Shown piece after piece: positions 7,832 through 17,735 of a DNA stretch of 24,315 bases. The notes under the pieces are model-generated. The model saw only the letters and a program-made list of their open reading frames with translations, searched no databases and was not told the origin of the DNA. Source of the stretch: CAZYFS01 sp964647465 (lineage in GTDB: Bacteria > Patescibacteriota > Minisyncoccia > Minisyncoccales > UBA1441); the NCBI GenBank assembly GCA_964647465.1, contig CAZYFS010000005.1:1-24315 (forward strand), read 5' to 3'. The position numbers were made by a program, and so were the translations under genes. Within the stretch, counting starts at the first letter, position 1, and each line of letters begins with the position of its first letter.

Positions 7832-10800
7832 ATGCGAACAACGAAGATTAAAGATTTTTCAAAAAACAATTTAAACTTCTCTTCGCCTCATTTTTTACAT
7901 ATTCAAAAAAATAACTGGAATAGTTTTTGGAAAAATGACATCGGGAAAGTATTCGCGGAATTTTTCCCGTTAGTCAACTCTGGTGCAAAAAAATTTCGGT
8001 TAGATCTTCTTGATTATAATTTGGGGAATCCTAATTACGAAAATTATCTGAAAGCAAAAGAAAAAGATGATTCTTTTAGCGTTCCTTTTTCTATTAAGCT
8101 TCGACTCACTGATCTAAAAACAAAAAAAATTCGCAGGGAAGAAATTTTTGTTACAGATTTTCCAATGATGAGCGAAAGGGCAACTTTTGTAATTAAAGGG
8201 GTGGAAAAGGTTTTGGTTTCTCAACTTATTCGTTCTCCTGGAGTTTTTTTTCGAACAGAAGAATCTAAGGGGACTACATGTTTTGGGGCTATTATTATTC
8301 CCAGTCGTGGTAGTTGGCTAGAATTTCAATCAAATAAAGCAGGAGCAATTCAAGTTAAGATTAATCGACGTAGTAAAATTCCAGTTACTACTTTATTAAG
8401 GGCTTTTGGCATATCAACGGACAAAGAAATCTATAACTTGTTTGCAAAAGTCGACAAGGGAAAGACTAAACATATTCAGGCAACCCTAGACAAAGACTTA
8501 ACTCACAATCAAGACGAAGCTTTTATTGATATTTATCATCGTCTTCGCCCCGGAGAAATGGTTTCTTCGGATACGGCTCGAGGGTTTGTCGAAAGCATGT
8601 TTTTTGATTTAAAAAGATATGATTTAAGTGAAGTTGGGCGTTGGAAGATTAATCAAAGACTCTTTAAGAAAACAACAAACGAGGATATCTTATTCAAAGA
8701 AAGAGTTTTAAAGGTAGAAGATGTTGTCTCGACAGTGAGAGAGATTATTCGTCTAAACAATACGCCTGGATCTCAACCAGATCAAATTGATCATTTGGGG
8801 AATAGGAGGATTAGAGGATTAAGCGAATTGCTTCAAGAACAAGTTCGTCTTGGTCTAACTCGTGTTAGTCGTATAGCTCAGGATAGAATGGCTACCTTTT
8901 CTGGGGAAGAATTTCTTCCTTCTTATTTAATAAATCCTCGTCCTTTAACTATCTTGATAAAGAGTTTTTTTAATACCTCTGGTTTTTCTCAATTTATGGA
9001 TAACGACAATCCTTTGGCAGCCCTAGAAAACAAAAGAAGGCTTACGGCGACAGGACCAGGAGGATTGACCCGTCAAAGAGCGGGATTTGAAGCTAGGGAT
9101 GTTCAGCCCTCTCATTACGGGAGGATCTGCCCAATTGAGACTCCAGAAGGCCAAAACATTGGCTTAGTTAGTCATTTAGCTTCAGTTGCCCAAGTTAATA
9201 AGTATGGTTTTTTGCAAACGCCCTATTTTAAAGTGAAGAAGGGAAAAGTTTCGAAAGAAGTTGTTTATTTGGACGCTTACGAAGAAGAGGCCCATGTTAT
9301 TGCTCACGCGGGAATTCTCGTTGATTCAAAAAGAAAAATTATTCCCGAACAAGTTGATGCACGAGCTTACGGGGTGCCAGCAGAAATTAGTCGAGACAAG
9401 ATTGACTTGATGGATGTTTCGGTTAATCAAATTATTAGTGTTGCGGCTAGCTTAATCCCTTTTCTTTGTAATGATGATGCTGTTCGGGCAATGATGGGGT
9501 GTAATATGCAGAGGCAGGCTGTTCCTTTAATCAATCCAGAAATCCCTTTAGTGGGAACGGGGACAGAAGAAAAGGTTGCTCGAGAATCTGGGCAAATTTT
9601 AATAGCAGAAGAAGATGGGAAAGTTACAGAAGTCGATGGAGCTCATATCAAAGTTGGGCGAAAAACCTATACTCTTCAAAATTTTGTTCGGAGTAATCAA
9701 TATACTTGCCTACATCAACAACCGATTGTTGAATTAGGCCAGAAAGTCAAAAAAGGCGATATCTTGACTGACGGAGCGGCTATCACTCAAGGGAGATTAT
9801 CGCTTGGAAGGAACCTTCTAGTCGCTTTCATGCCTTTTAAAGGGATGAATTATGAAGATGCAATAGTAATTTCCGAAAGACTAACAAAAGAAAATGTTTT
9901 AAGCTCAGTTCATATTGAAAGTTTTGTTTGCGAAGTAAGAAATACTAAATTAGGTCCAGAGAAAACAACTTCTGATATCCCTAATATCGGAGAGGAAAAA
10001 TTAAAAGATTTGGACAATGAGGGGATTATCCGGATTGGAGCGAAGGTTGGCCCTAATGACATTTTAGTGGGGAAAATTGCTCCCAAGGGGCAGGTTGAAC
10101 TTTCGGCGGAAGAAAGATTGGTTAAGGCTATCTTTGGAGAAAAAGCAAAAAAAGTTAAAGACGTTTCTCTGCGCGTTCCTTACGGAAAGAAAGGAGTGGT
10201 AACTAAGGTTCATATTTTTTCTAGAAAAGAAGGAAGTCAACTTAATCCACGGGTATTAGAAAAAATTAAAGTTGAAATAGCTCAATTAAGGAAAATAGAG
10301 GTTGGCGATAAACTATCTGGTAGACACGGGAATAAAGGGATTATTTCTTATATTCTTCCCGAAGAAGAAATGCCTTTTCTTGCCGATGGAACACCAGTAG
10401 ATATAGTTCTTAATCCTCTTGGGGTAATTTCTCGAATGAATGTTGGGCAGATTTTAGAAACGCATCTTGGTTGGGCTGCTGATAAACTTGGCTATTTTGC
10501 TGTTATACCAGCTTTAATTGGCTTAAGTGAAGAAGAAATCAAAGATGAGCTTAGGGAGGCTAACTTGCCAGAAAGCGGACAAATAGAATTGTATGATGGA
10601 GAAACAGGAAAGAAGTTTCCTTCCCCAATCACTGTTGGGAAAATGTATGTCTTGAAACTGCATCACATGGTTCAAGATAAGATTCATATGCGTTCAACTG
10701 GCCCTTATTCTTTGATCACTCAACAACCTCTAGGAGGAAAAGCTCAATTTGGTGGACAACGCCTAGGAGAAATGGAAGTTTGGGCGCTTGAAGGATATGG

Positions 10801-10987
10801 AGCAGCTTACACCCTTCAAGAAATGTTAACTATCAAATCTGATGACGTTAGAGGAAGGGCAGAAGCATATGAAGCTATTTTGCGAGGAAAACCAATAGAG
10901 CATTGGTATCAACCAGCGTCATTAAGCTTATTAATTAATGAACTGAAGGCTCTCTCTCTTGATATGAAAATTGAGATAGAGAAATAA
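7832..10987 (+). CDS. rpoB: RpoB, RNA polymerase beta subunit
   Basis: A 1051-residue beta subunit, shorter than the 1342 of E. coli because the lineage-specific insertions are missing. It forms one pincer of the catalytic cleft and binds nascent RNA and rifamycins. Visible landmarks in order: FPMMSERATFVIKGVEKV in the N-terminal lobe; the rifampicin pocket FMDNDNPLAALENKRRLTAT followed by GPGGLTRQRAGFEARDV and PIETPEGQNIGL; NMQRQAVPL; the active-site region KVEIAQLRKIEVGDKLSGRHGNKG; and the C-terminal GGKAQFGGQRLGEMEVWALE with the clamp end. At positions equivalent to E. coli His526 and Ser531 it has Asn400 and Thr405. The start follows a leader of about 140 bases and has no Shine-Dalgarno motif. 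rpoC follows after 15 bases. Confidence 0.99.
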   Translation: MRTTKIKDFSKNNLNFSSPHFLHIQKNNWNSFWKNDIGKVFAEFFPLVNSGAKKFRLDLLDYNLGNPNYENYLKAKEKDDSFSVPFSIKLRLTDLKTKKIRREEIFVTDFPMMSERATFVIKGVEKVLVSQLIRSPGVFFRTEESKGTTCFGAIIIPSRGSWLEFQSNKAGAIQVKINRRSKIPVTTLLRAFGISTDKEIYNLFAKVDKGKTKHIQATLDKDLTHNQDEAFIDIYHRLRPGEMVSSDTARGFVESMFFDLKRYDLSEVGRWKINQRLFKKTTNEDILFKERVLKVEDVVSTVREIIRLNNTPGSQPDQIDHLGNRRIRGLSELLQEQVRLGLTRVSRIAQDRMATFSGEEFLPSYLINPRPLTILIKSFFNTSGFSQFMDNDNPLAALENKRRLTATGPGGLTRQRAGFEARDVQPSHYGRICPIETPEGQNIGLVSHLASVAQVNKYGFLQTPYFKVKKGKVSKEVVYLDAYEEEAHVIAHAGILVDSKRKIIPEQVDARAYGVPAEISRDKIDLMDVSVNQIISVAASLIPFLCNDDAVRAMMGCNMQRQAVPLINPEIPLVGTGTEEKVARESGQILIAEEDGKVTEVDGAHIKVGRKTYTLQNFVRSNQYTCLHQQPIVELGQKVKKGDILTDGAAITQGRLSLGRNLLVAFMPFKGMNYEDAIVISERLTKENVLSSVHIESFVCEVRNTKLGPEKTTSDIPNIGEEKLKDLDNEGIIRIGAKVGPNDILVGKIAPKGQVELSAEERLVKAIFGEKAKKVKDVSLRVPYGKKGVVTKVHIFSRKEGSQLNPRVLEKIKVEIAQLRKIEVGDKLSGRHGNKGIISYILPEEEMPFLADGTPVDIVLNPLGVISRMNVGQILETHLGWAADKLGYFAVIPALIGLSEEEIKDELREANLPESGQIELYDGETGKKFPSPITVGKMYVLKLHHMVQDKIHMRSTGPYSLITQQPLGGKAQFGGQRLGEMEVWALEGYGAAYTLQEMLTIKSDDVRGRAEAYEAILRGKPIEHWYQPASLSLLINELKALSLDMKIEIEK

Positions 10988-11002
10988 TTTTTTGATAAAT
11001 TT

Positions 11003-14000
11003 ATGACTAAAGACGTTATAAAAGATTCTGATCCAAATTTAACTCCGAAATCTGTTCATATAAAATTGGCTTCGCCTGAAGAGATTTTGTCATGGAGTCA
11101 TGGAGAGGTTACTAAACCAGAAACAATAAATTATCGGGTTGGTCGCCCAGAAAAAGGCGGGTTATTTTGCGAGAAGATCTTTGGGCCAACCAAAGATTAT
11201 CAATGTTATTGCGGAAAATACAAAGGAATTCGCTATAAAGGAGTAGTTTGTGATCGATGTGGAGTAGAAGTAACAAAATCTTCGGTTCGTCGAGAAAGAA
11301 TGGGGCACATTAAATTAGCAGCGCCAGTTGCTCATATTTGGTTTCTTCGAAAATCCCCTTCTCGAATAGGATTAGTGTTGGGAGTATCAGGAAAACGATT
11401 AGAGCAAGTTATTTATTTTACGGCCTATATTATCACGAAGGTCAATAATAAAATCAAAGCAGAGATAATTGAACAAATTGAAGCCGAATATAAAAAGAAG
11501 AAAACACAAAAAGAAGTAGACTTAGAAGAATTAAAGAATGCTCGCAAGAAAGTTCATCAAGAGTTGACGTCGATTAAAAAATTAAGAGTAATTTCTGAAA
11601 GAGAATATCGGGATTTAGCCCTAAGGTATGGTTCTGCTTTTGAAGCAAAAACAGGGGGGAAAGCTCTTCAAGAAATCTTGTCTGATTTTGACGTCGAAAA
11701 GAAAATCAAAACACTTAAAGAAAAATTAAAAAACACTAATTCTGTTCTTCAACAAGAAAAAGCAGCCAAAAGAATTAGACTCTTGGAAGGGATGCTTAAA
11801 GCACGCATTTCTCCTGACTGGATGTTATTAACTGTATTACCGGTTCTTCCTCCGGAATTGCGCCCAATGGTTCAATTAGATGGAGGAAGATATGCATCTT
11901 CTGATATCAATGATTTATATCGTCGAGTTATTAACCGTAACAACAGACTGAAACGCCTTGCGGTCATTAAGGCTCCAGAAATCATCATTCGCAACGAGAA
12001 AAGAATGCTACAAGAATCGGTTGATGCTCTTATTGATAACCAAATGAGAAGCAGTAACGCTGCCCGAGGAAGGGGACGAAGACCTCTTCGTTCTTTAGCT
12101 GATAGTATTCAAGGGAAAACTGGGCGTTTTAGAAGAAATTTATTAGGAAAAAGAGTTGATTATTCTGCTCGATCAGTTATTGCTATCGGAGTTGATTTAA
12201 AAATGTCAGAGTGTGGTCTTCCTAAAAAGATGGCTCTGGAATTATTTAAGCCTTTTGTTATTAAGCATATCTTAGATCAAGAACTAGCTTATAACATAAA
12301 AGGAGCTTCCCGTCTTATTGAACAAGGAACGCCTGAAATTTGGGCAATACTAGAAAAAGTTGTTCAAGGAAAATTCGTTCTTTTAAATCGAGCCCCAACT
12401 CTTCATCGTTTAGGGATACAAGCTTTTCGTCCTTTATTGATAGAAGGGAATGCAATTAGAGTGCATCCTTTGATTTGTGCGGCTTTTAATGCTGATTTTG
12501 ACGGAGATCAAATGGCTGTTCATCTCCCTCTTTCTCGTCAAGCCCAAGAAGAGTCAAAAAATATAATGCTTTCGGGTGTAAATTTGAGAAAACCAGCAAC
12601 TGGATTGCCAGTGGCAACACCTTCTCAAGATATTGTTCTGGGTATTTATTTCTTAACAACAGTTGCTAATTCTTTAGCTGACGAAAAAGTAAAATATTTC
12701 TCTGATATAGATGAAGCTTTATTGTGTTATCAAAATGGAGGAATTGGAGTACGAACCATTGCTCGGATTAACATTAAACCTAATCTTGCCTCAAAGCCAG
12801 AGCTTCTGAGAACAACTATTGGAAGAATTCTCTTCAATCAAATTCTTCCAAAAAATTATCCTTTTTTCAATAAGTTAGTAGATCAAAAAACTTTAGCAAG
12901 AATAGCAACAGATATTATTGAGAAGAATTCCCTAGCAGAGGCTCAAGTTTTTCTTGATCAAATGAAGAAAATAGGTTTTCAATATTCTTCGCTTTCCGGA
13001 GTAAGTTTGGGGATTGATGATTTTGTTATCCCTCGAGAAAAAGGAAAATTAGTTGATATCGCGAAGAAGAAGGTATTGGCGATTGGTAAAATGAGAGATA
13101 GAGGGCTTTTCTCAGAAAGAGAAGAGAGGAGTCAAATTGTTAGCGTTTGGCAGGAAGTAATTTTGACTTTAAAAAAAGCAATTCCACAAGAATTACCGAA
13201 AGACGGGGCTCTTTCTGTTATAGTTAATTCTGGGGCGCGCGGTTCGTGGGATCAGCCTTTTCAAATGTGTGGAATGAAAGGATTGGTAGCTAATCCAGCT
13301 GGAAGGATTATAGAATTGCCAGTAATCGATTCTTTTAAAGAAGGATTAGATGTTTTAGGGTATTTTATCTCAACTCATGGAGCAAGAAAAGGAATGGCTG
13401 ACAAGGCTTTAAGAACTTCGTCAGCAGGATATCTTACTAGGCGACTAGTTGATGTGGCTCATGATGTCTTAATCAGAGAAGAAGACTGTGGAGACACAGA
13501 AGGTTTAACTGTTTTTTATCAAGACGCAGAAATTCTTGAGCAAAGTTTTGCCTTCAAAATCGTTGGTCGTTATGTCTTAGGCGATGTTATTGATCCCGAG
13601 ACAAAAAATAAAATTGTGAAAAAAGGGAAATTAATTGATTGGGATCAAGCCAGACAAATAGAAAATTTAAAGATTAAGAAAATAAAAATAAGAAGTCCCT
13701 TAACTTGCAAAACTACAGGAGGAATTTGCCAAAAATGTTATGGTTGGGACACAGGAATTAATAAATTAACAGAACTTGGACAAGCGGTAGGAATAATTGC
13801 TGCCCAATCTATTGGTGAGCCGGGAACACAATTAACAATGAGAACTTTTCATTTAGGAGGAGTAGCGGGAGTGGGAGATATTACCCAAGGACTTCCTCGC
13901 GTAGAAGAGCTTTTTGAAAATAGAATACCTAAGATTCAGGCTTTAACTGCTTCAAGAGATGGAATCGTTAAAGAGGTGGATTTGAAAGAAAGGTCTGTCA

Positions 14001-14584
14001 AAATTGAGGCAAGTGGAAAAAATACAAAAAGAACAATTCGTGAATATCATGCGCCAGAATTATTATCAATCTTAGTAAAAGCGGGCGACAAAGTGAAGAA
14101 AGGGCAACGTTTAAGCGAAGGGGTGATAAGGCCAGATCACGTTTTTAAGTATTTTGGAGAAAGAGCCGCTCAGAGCTATATTGTTCAGGAAGTACAAAAA
14201 GTATATGCCGGAGAGGGAGTGAAAATTCATGATAAACATCTAGAGGTTATTGCTCGCCAAATGTTTTCTCGAGTAAAGGTTGTGGACGGAGGAGATAGTT
14301 TCTGGAATACCGACGAAATAATAACCCGCTATCAATTTGATCAGAAAAATAAAGAATTATCAGAACAGAAAAAAGCAAAAGTAGTGGCAATTCCAGTTTT
14401 GCTCGGAGTTTCTAAGGTAGCTCTAAGCTCAGAGAGTTTTCTATCAGCTGCTTCATTTCAAGAAACATCGCAAATATTGATTCGAGCCGCCTTAAGAAAT
14501 CAAGAGGATAAATTGCGAGGGTTAAAGGAGAATGTTATAATAGGGAAGTTAATTCCGGCCGGAACAGGACGTAAGCAAAAATAA
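11003..14584 (+). CDS. rpoC: RpoC, RNA polymerase beta' subunit
   Basis: A 1193-residue beta' subunit, near the length found in Gram-positive bacteria and without the large E. coli trigger-loop insertion. It provides the catalytic Mg-binding loop. The N-terminal zinc ribbon has Cys68, Cys70, Cys83 and Cys86. Next come GKRVDYSARSVIAIGVDLK, the absolutely conserved NADFDGDQM (about residues 496-504), the bridge-helix and trigger-loop regions (FISTHGARKGMADKALRT; GEPGTQLTMRTFHLGG), and the second zinc site formed by EEDCGDTEG and the three cysteines of CKTTGGICQKC. The trigger loop joins directly to VGDITQGLPRVEELFE. The stop overlaps the ftsK start by one base, so rpoC and ftsK are translationally linked, which is not the usual rpoC neighbour. 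Confidence 0.99.
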   Translation: MTKDVIKDSDPNLTPKSVHIKLASPEEILSWSHGEVTKPETINYRVGRPEKGGLFCEKIFGPTKDYQCYCGKYKGIRYKGVVCDRCGVEVTKSSVRRERMGHIKLAAPVAHIWFLRKSPSRIGLVLGVSGKRLEQVIYFTAYIITKVNNKIKAEIIEQIEAEYKKKKTQKEVDLEELKNARKKVHQELTSIKKLRVISEREYRDLALRYGSAFEAKTGGKALQEILSDFDVEKKIKTLKEKLKNTNSVLQQEKAAKRIRLLEGMLKARISPDWMLLTVLPVLPPELRPMVQLDGGRYASSDINDLYRRVINRNNRLKRLAVIKAPEIIIRNEKRMLQESVDALIDNQMRSSNAARGRGRRPLRSLADSIQGKTGRFRRNLLGKRVDYSARSVIAIGVDLKMSECGLPKKMALELFKPFVIKHILDQELAYNIKGASRLIEQGTPEIWAILEKVVQGKFVLLNRAPTLHRLGIQAFRPLLIEGNAIRVHPLICAAFNADFDGDQMAVHLPLSRQAQEESKNIMLSGVNLRKPATGLPVATPSQDIVLGIYFLTTVANSLADEKVKYFSDIDEALLCYQNGGIGVRTIARINIKPNLASKPELLRTTIGRILFNQILPKNYPFFNKLVDQKTLARIATDIIEKNSLAEAQVFLDQMKKIGFQYSSLSGVSLGIDDFVIPREKGKLVDIAKKKVLAIGKMRDRGLFSEREERSQIVSVWQEVILTLKKAIPQELPKDGALSVIVNSGARGSWDQPFQMCGMKGLVANPAGRIIELPVIDSFKEGLDVLGYFISTHGARKGMADKALRTSSAGYLTRRLVDVAHDVLIREEDCGDTEGLTVFYQDAEILEQSFAFKIVGRYVLGDVIDPETKNKIVKKGKLIDWDQARQIENLKIKKIKIRSPLTCKTTGGICQKCYGWDTGINKLTELGQAVGIIAAQSIGEPGTQLTMRTFHLGGVAGVGDITQGLPRVEELFENRIPKIQALTASRDGIVKEVDLKERSVKIEASGKNTKRTIREYHAPELLSILVKAGDKVKKGQRLSEGVIRPDHVFKYFGERAAQSYIVQEVQKVYAGEGVKIHDKHLEVIARQMFSRVKVVDGGDSFWNTDEIITRYQFDQKNKELSEQKKAKVVAIPVLLGVSKVALSSESFLSAASFQETSQILIRAALRNQEDKLRGLKENVIIGKLIPAGTGRKQK

Positions 14585-16728
14585 TGCCTAAAAAAAAAGA
14601 TAGATTTAAAAAAAACAAACTTCCTTCGGAATTAAAAGATTGGGTTACAGCTACTTTAGCTTTTCTTGGAGCGGTAGTGATGACCCTATCTTTTTTGAAT
14701 TTAGCAGGAACGGGAGGGGTGTGGATTAATAAGATCTCAAGGTTTTTAATTGGGAGAACGGCATTAGTTCTGCCAATTTTTTTACTTGGATTGGGAATAA
14801 CGATTTTATTAAAGAAGAAAGCAGAAGTTTCTTGGCGTGTGGTTTTGTTGCAAATATCTTTACTTTTAATCGGAGCTTCAGGGATTTTAGCAACTCAAGA
14901 TCTAATTCACGTGGAAAGTAATCTTTTTCATCAACAATACGGAGGTTGGATTGGTTGGGCATTCGCTTGGCCAATTTTTAATTTTTTTGGAGAATGGGTT
15001 TGTTCTCTCGTGTTCATAACTTTTTTTGTGATGGGCGGGATAATTTTTGTTTATCCATTTTGGCTTCGTCGTCGTAAAGGAAAAGATATTAAGGGAGATC
15101 AACAAGAGAATAAAATTAAGCCAAAGAAGAAAAAAGAGGCAATAAAAATTAATAACAAAGACTTTAAAGAGCCACGAGTAAATTGGAACCAAGCCAAACA
15201 GTTTATCAAAAAACAAAAAAAAGGAGAAATGCTTTCGCCGAGTCAAATTATTAAGAAACAATTGGCGGCTAAAACAGCAAATTCGGGTCAAGGAAATTAT
15301 CAATTACCGTCAGTTGAATTTTTGGCTGCTGAACAAGGGAGCCCAGAAACGGGAAGCATTAAAAGTAATTCGGCTATTATAAAAAGTACTTTCAGTGATT
15401 TTGGTTTAGAAGTCAGAATGACTGAAGTTAATGTTGGTCCAACGGTAACTCAATATGCTCTTCGACCACCAGAGGGAGTTCGGCTTTCTAAAATTACTTC
15501 ATTGTCTAGAAATCTTGCCTTGGCATTAGCGGCTCATCCAATTAGAATGGAAGCTCCTATCCCAGGTCGTTCTTTAGTGGGGATTGAAGTTCCGAACAAA
15601 ACTAGAGTATTGGTTCGTTTGCGTAACCTTGTTGAAGATCCTAAATTTATTAATGGTCCTCCCTTAGAACTGTGCATAGGAAGAGATGTAGCAGGAACCC
15701 CTGTTTACGCGGATTTAGGGAAGATGCCTCATTTATTGGTTGCTGGGGCAACAGGAGCAGGGAAAACAGTTGCCTTAAACAGCTTAATCACCAGTCTTCT
15801 ATACAAGAATACTCCTGCCCAAACTAAATTACTGTTAATTGATCCCAAAAAAGTAGAATTTTCTTTATACAATGGTCTACCTCATTTATTAACTCCGGTT
15901 ATTTCAAATCCAGATGAAGTAGTGGGGGCATTAGAATGGTTAATCGAGGAAATGGAGAGACGATTTACGCAGATTTTAAAGTTACAAGTTAGAGATATAA
16001 AAGCTTACAACAAGATAGCTCGTAGCAAATCGGTTCAACCCCTTCCTTATATCGTTGTGGTTGTTGACGAACTAGCCGATTTAATGGCCACCAAAGGGAG
16101 AGAAATCGAAAGTGCCATTGTTCGTCTAGCTCAAAAATCTAGAGCGGTGGGTATCCATTTGGTTATAGCGACACAACGTCCTTCTGTCGAGGTTATTACA
16201 GGTCTAATAAAAGCTAATATTACTTGTCGAATGGCTTTCCAAGTTGCTTCTCAGATTGATTCAAGAACAATCATTGACGTAGCTGGGGCGGAAAAATTAC
16301 TGGGGAATGGAGACATGCTCTTTTTATCTCCAGAAAGAACAAAGACACAAAGAGTTCAAGGAGTTTTTCTATCAGAAAAAGAGGTTTTGAAAGTGGTACA
16401 CTTTTTTGAAAAGAATAATAAAAGCGTAGAGGGAGAGTCGTCATTGGAAAAAGAGCTAAAAGAAAGCCTCAAAAGAAAACAACAAGAAGGAGTAATGTCT
16501 TTTGGAGAGGATTCTCTTTACGAAGAAGCTCGAGACTTAGTTTTGCAATCAGAAAGAGCCTCTGCTTCATTTTTACAAAGAAGATTAAGGGTAGGATATG
16601 CAAGAGCAGCGAGGCTTCTTGATATGTTAGAATCGAAGGGAATTATTGGTCCCGGGGAAGGATCAAAACCAAGGAAGATTAATTATTCTTTCGAAGAAAA
16701 AGATAATGAAGAAGAAAAAGAACAATAA
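14584..16728 (+). CDS. ftsK: FtsK/SpoIIIE DNA translocase
   Basis: A 714-residue protein with four membrane helices in the first 165 residues, a lysine-rich linker (about 165-240), then alpha, beta and gamma motor domains. FtsK pumps chromosome ends through the closing septum and, in many bacteria, activates XerCD recombination at dif. The alpha domain begins near YQLPSVEFLA. Walker A is GATGAGKTV (about 386-394) and Walker B is IVVVVDELADLM (about 488-499). LVIATQRPSVEVITGLIKAN is the family signature. The C-terminal winged helix (about 640-705, LVLQSERASASFLQRRLRVG) is the gamma domain that reads orienting sequences. Length is typical of SpoIIIE-like short forms. It overlaps rpoC by one base and recA by 23. 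Confidence 0.97.
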   Translation: MPKKKDRFKKNKLPSELKDWVTATLAFLGAVVMTLSFLNLAGTGGVWINKISRFLIGRTALVLPIFLLGLGITILLKKKAEVSWRVVLLQISLLLIGASGILATQDLIHVESNLFHQQYGGWIGWAFAWPIFNFFGEWVCSLVFITFFVMGGIIFVYPFWLRRRKGKDIKGDQQENKIKPKKKKEAIKINNKDFKEPRVNWNQAKQFIKKQKKGEMLSPSQIIKKQLAAKTANSGQGNYQLPSVEFLAAEQGSPETGSIKSNSAIIKSTFSDFGLEVRMTEVNVGPTVTQYALRPPEGVRLSKITSLSRNLALALAAHPIRMEAPIPGRSLVGIEVPNKTRVLVRLRNLVEDPKFINGPPLELCIGRDVAGTPVYADLGKMPHLLVAGATGAGKTVALNSLITSLLYKNTPAQTKLLLIDPKKVEFSLYNGLPHLLTPVISNPDEVVGALEWLIEEMERRFTQILKLQVRDIKAYNKIARSKSVQPLPYIVVVVDELADLMATKGREIESAIVRLAQKSRAVGIHLVIATQRPSVEVITGLIKANITCRMAFQVASQIDSRTIIDVAGAEKLLGNGDMLFLSPERTKTQRVQGVFLSEKEVLKVVHFFEKNNKSVEGESSLEKELKESLKRKQQEGVMSFGEDSLYEEARDLVLQSERASASFLQRRLRVGYARAARLLDMLESKGIIGPGEGSKPRKINYSFEEKDNEEEKEQ

Positions 16729-17728
16729 AAAAATTGACCATCAGGAGGATTCAAAAATCCAAGACGTATTAAGCGAAATTAAAAAACGTTTTGGAGAAGA
16801 ATCAATAATGAATCTTGGAGAAGGATGGAAGAAAGATATTGGGGTTATCTCTACAGGAATAACTTCTTTAGATATAGCCTTGGGCGTAGGAGGTCTTCCG
16901 AAAGGACGAGTAGTTGAAATTTTTGGAGTCGAATCAACAGGGAAAACTACGCTCGCTCTTCATGTTCTCGCTGAGGCCCAGAAATTAGGTGGGATAGGTG
17001 CTTTTATTGATGCCGAACACGCCCTCGATCCAAAATATTCCCATAAAATAGGAGTAGATTTAAAGAAATTAATTATCTCGCAGCCTAGTTCTGGAGAAGA
17101 AGCTTTGCAAATCACGGAAAGTTTAGTTCGTTCAGGAGAAGTAGATATTATTGTCATTGATTCAGTTGCCGCTTTGACTCCACGAAGGGAAATAGAAGGA
17201 GAAATGGGGGAACAACAGATAGGTCTTCAGGCAAGATTAATGAGTCATGCTTGTCGAAAACTATCGGGAATTGTGTCACAATCTGACACAATTATTATTT
17301 TTCTTAATCAAATTAGAATGAAAATAGGAGTGAGATTCGGAAACCCAGAAACTACACCAGGAGGATTAGCGCTTAAATTTTATAGTTCTATAAGAATTAA
17401 TTTGCGTCATCGAGCGGCCCTAAGACATAAAGAGGAAATTATTGGGTCAAGGATAATGGCAAAAGTGGTTAAAAATAAAGTTGCCGCTCCATTTAAGACG
17501 GCAGAATTTGATATTTATTATAGTCAAGGGATTGCTAGAAATGCTGATTTAGTAGCTTTGGGTGTTAGTCGAGGGTTGGTTAAGCAATCAGGTAGTTGGT
17601 TTGAATATAAAGGAGAAAAAATTGGACAAGGACTCAATGGAACAGAAAAATATCTTCGGGAGCACCCGAAGACAGCTAAAGCAATTAGAGAAGAAATTAT
17701 CAACAACGTTGAAGAAGAAGAGAAGTAA
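16706..17728 (+). CDS. recA: RecA recombinase
   Basis: A 340-residue RecA from the ATG at 16706. RecA coats single-stranded DNA and catalyses homologous pairing and LexA-type co-protease activity. Walker A is GVESTGKTT (about residues 74-82; the usual Pro is Val here). Also visible are FIDAEHALDP, the Walker B strand VDIIVIDSVAALTPR, and the L2 DNA-binding region GVRFGNPETTPGG. An in-frame ATG at 16646 would add 20 residues and lengthen the overlap with ftsK to 83 bases. The chosen start gives the normal length and a lysine-rich N-terminus (MKKKKNNKKID) like many RecA proteins, with a 23-base overlap. The C-terminal acidic tail is short (NNVEEEEK). It is the last gene of the rpoB unit and converges on rpsR. 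Confidence 0.97.
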   Translation: MKKKKNNKKIDHQEDSKIQDVLSEIKKRFGEESIMNLGEGWKKDIGVISTGITSLDIALGVGGLPKGRVVEIFGVESTGKTTLALHVLAEAQKLGGIGAFIDAEHALDPKYSHKIGVDLKKLIISQPSSGEEALQITESLVRSGEVDIIVIDSVAALTPRREIEGEMGEQQIGLQARLMSHACRKLSGIVSQSDTIIIFLNQIRMKIGVRFGNPETTPGGLALKFYSSIRINLRHRAALRHKEEIIGSRIMAKVVKNKVAAPFKTAEFDIYYSQGIARNADLVALGVSRGLVKQSGSWFEYKGEKIGQGLNGTEKYLREHPKTAKAIREEIINNVEEEEK

Positions 17729-17735
17729 TTTTTCT

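Noticed and set aside
14726..15303. Two minus-strand open frames opposite ftsK
   Set aside because: They lie entirely opposite the membrane and linker part of FtsK and show only low-complexity hydrophobic or lysine-poor composition with no family motif.
16646..16705. Upstream in-frame ATG that would extend RecA by 20 residues
   Set aside because: It lies deep in the ftsK coding sequence, gives an overlap of 83 bases and adds residues with no RecA similarity. The ATG at 16706 gives the usual length and a typical lysine-rich start.
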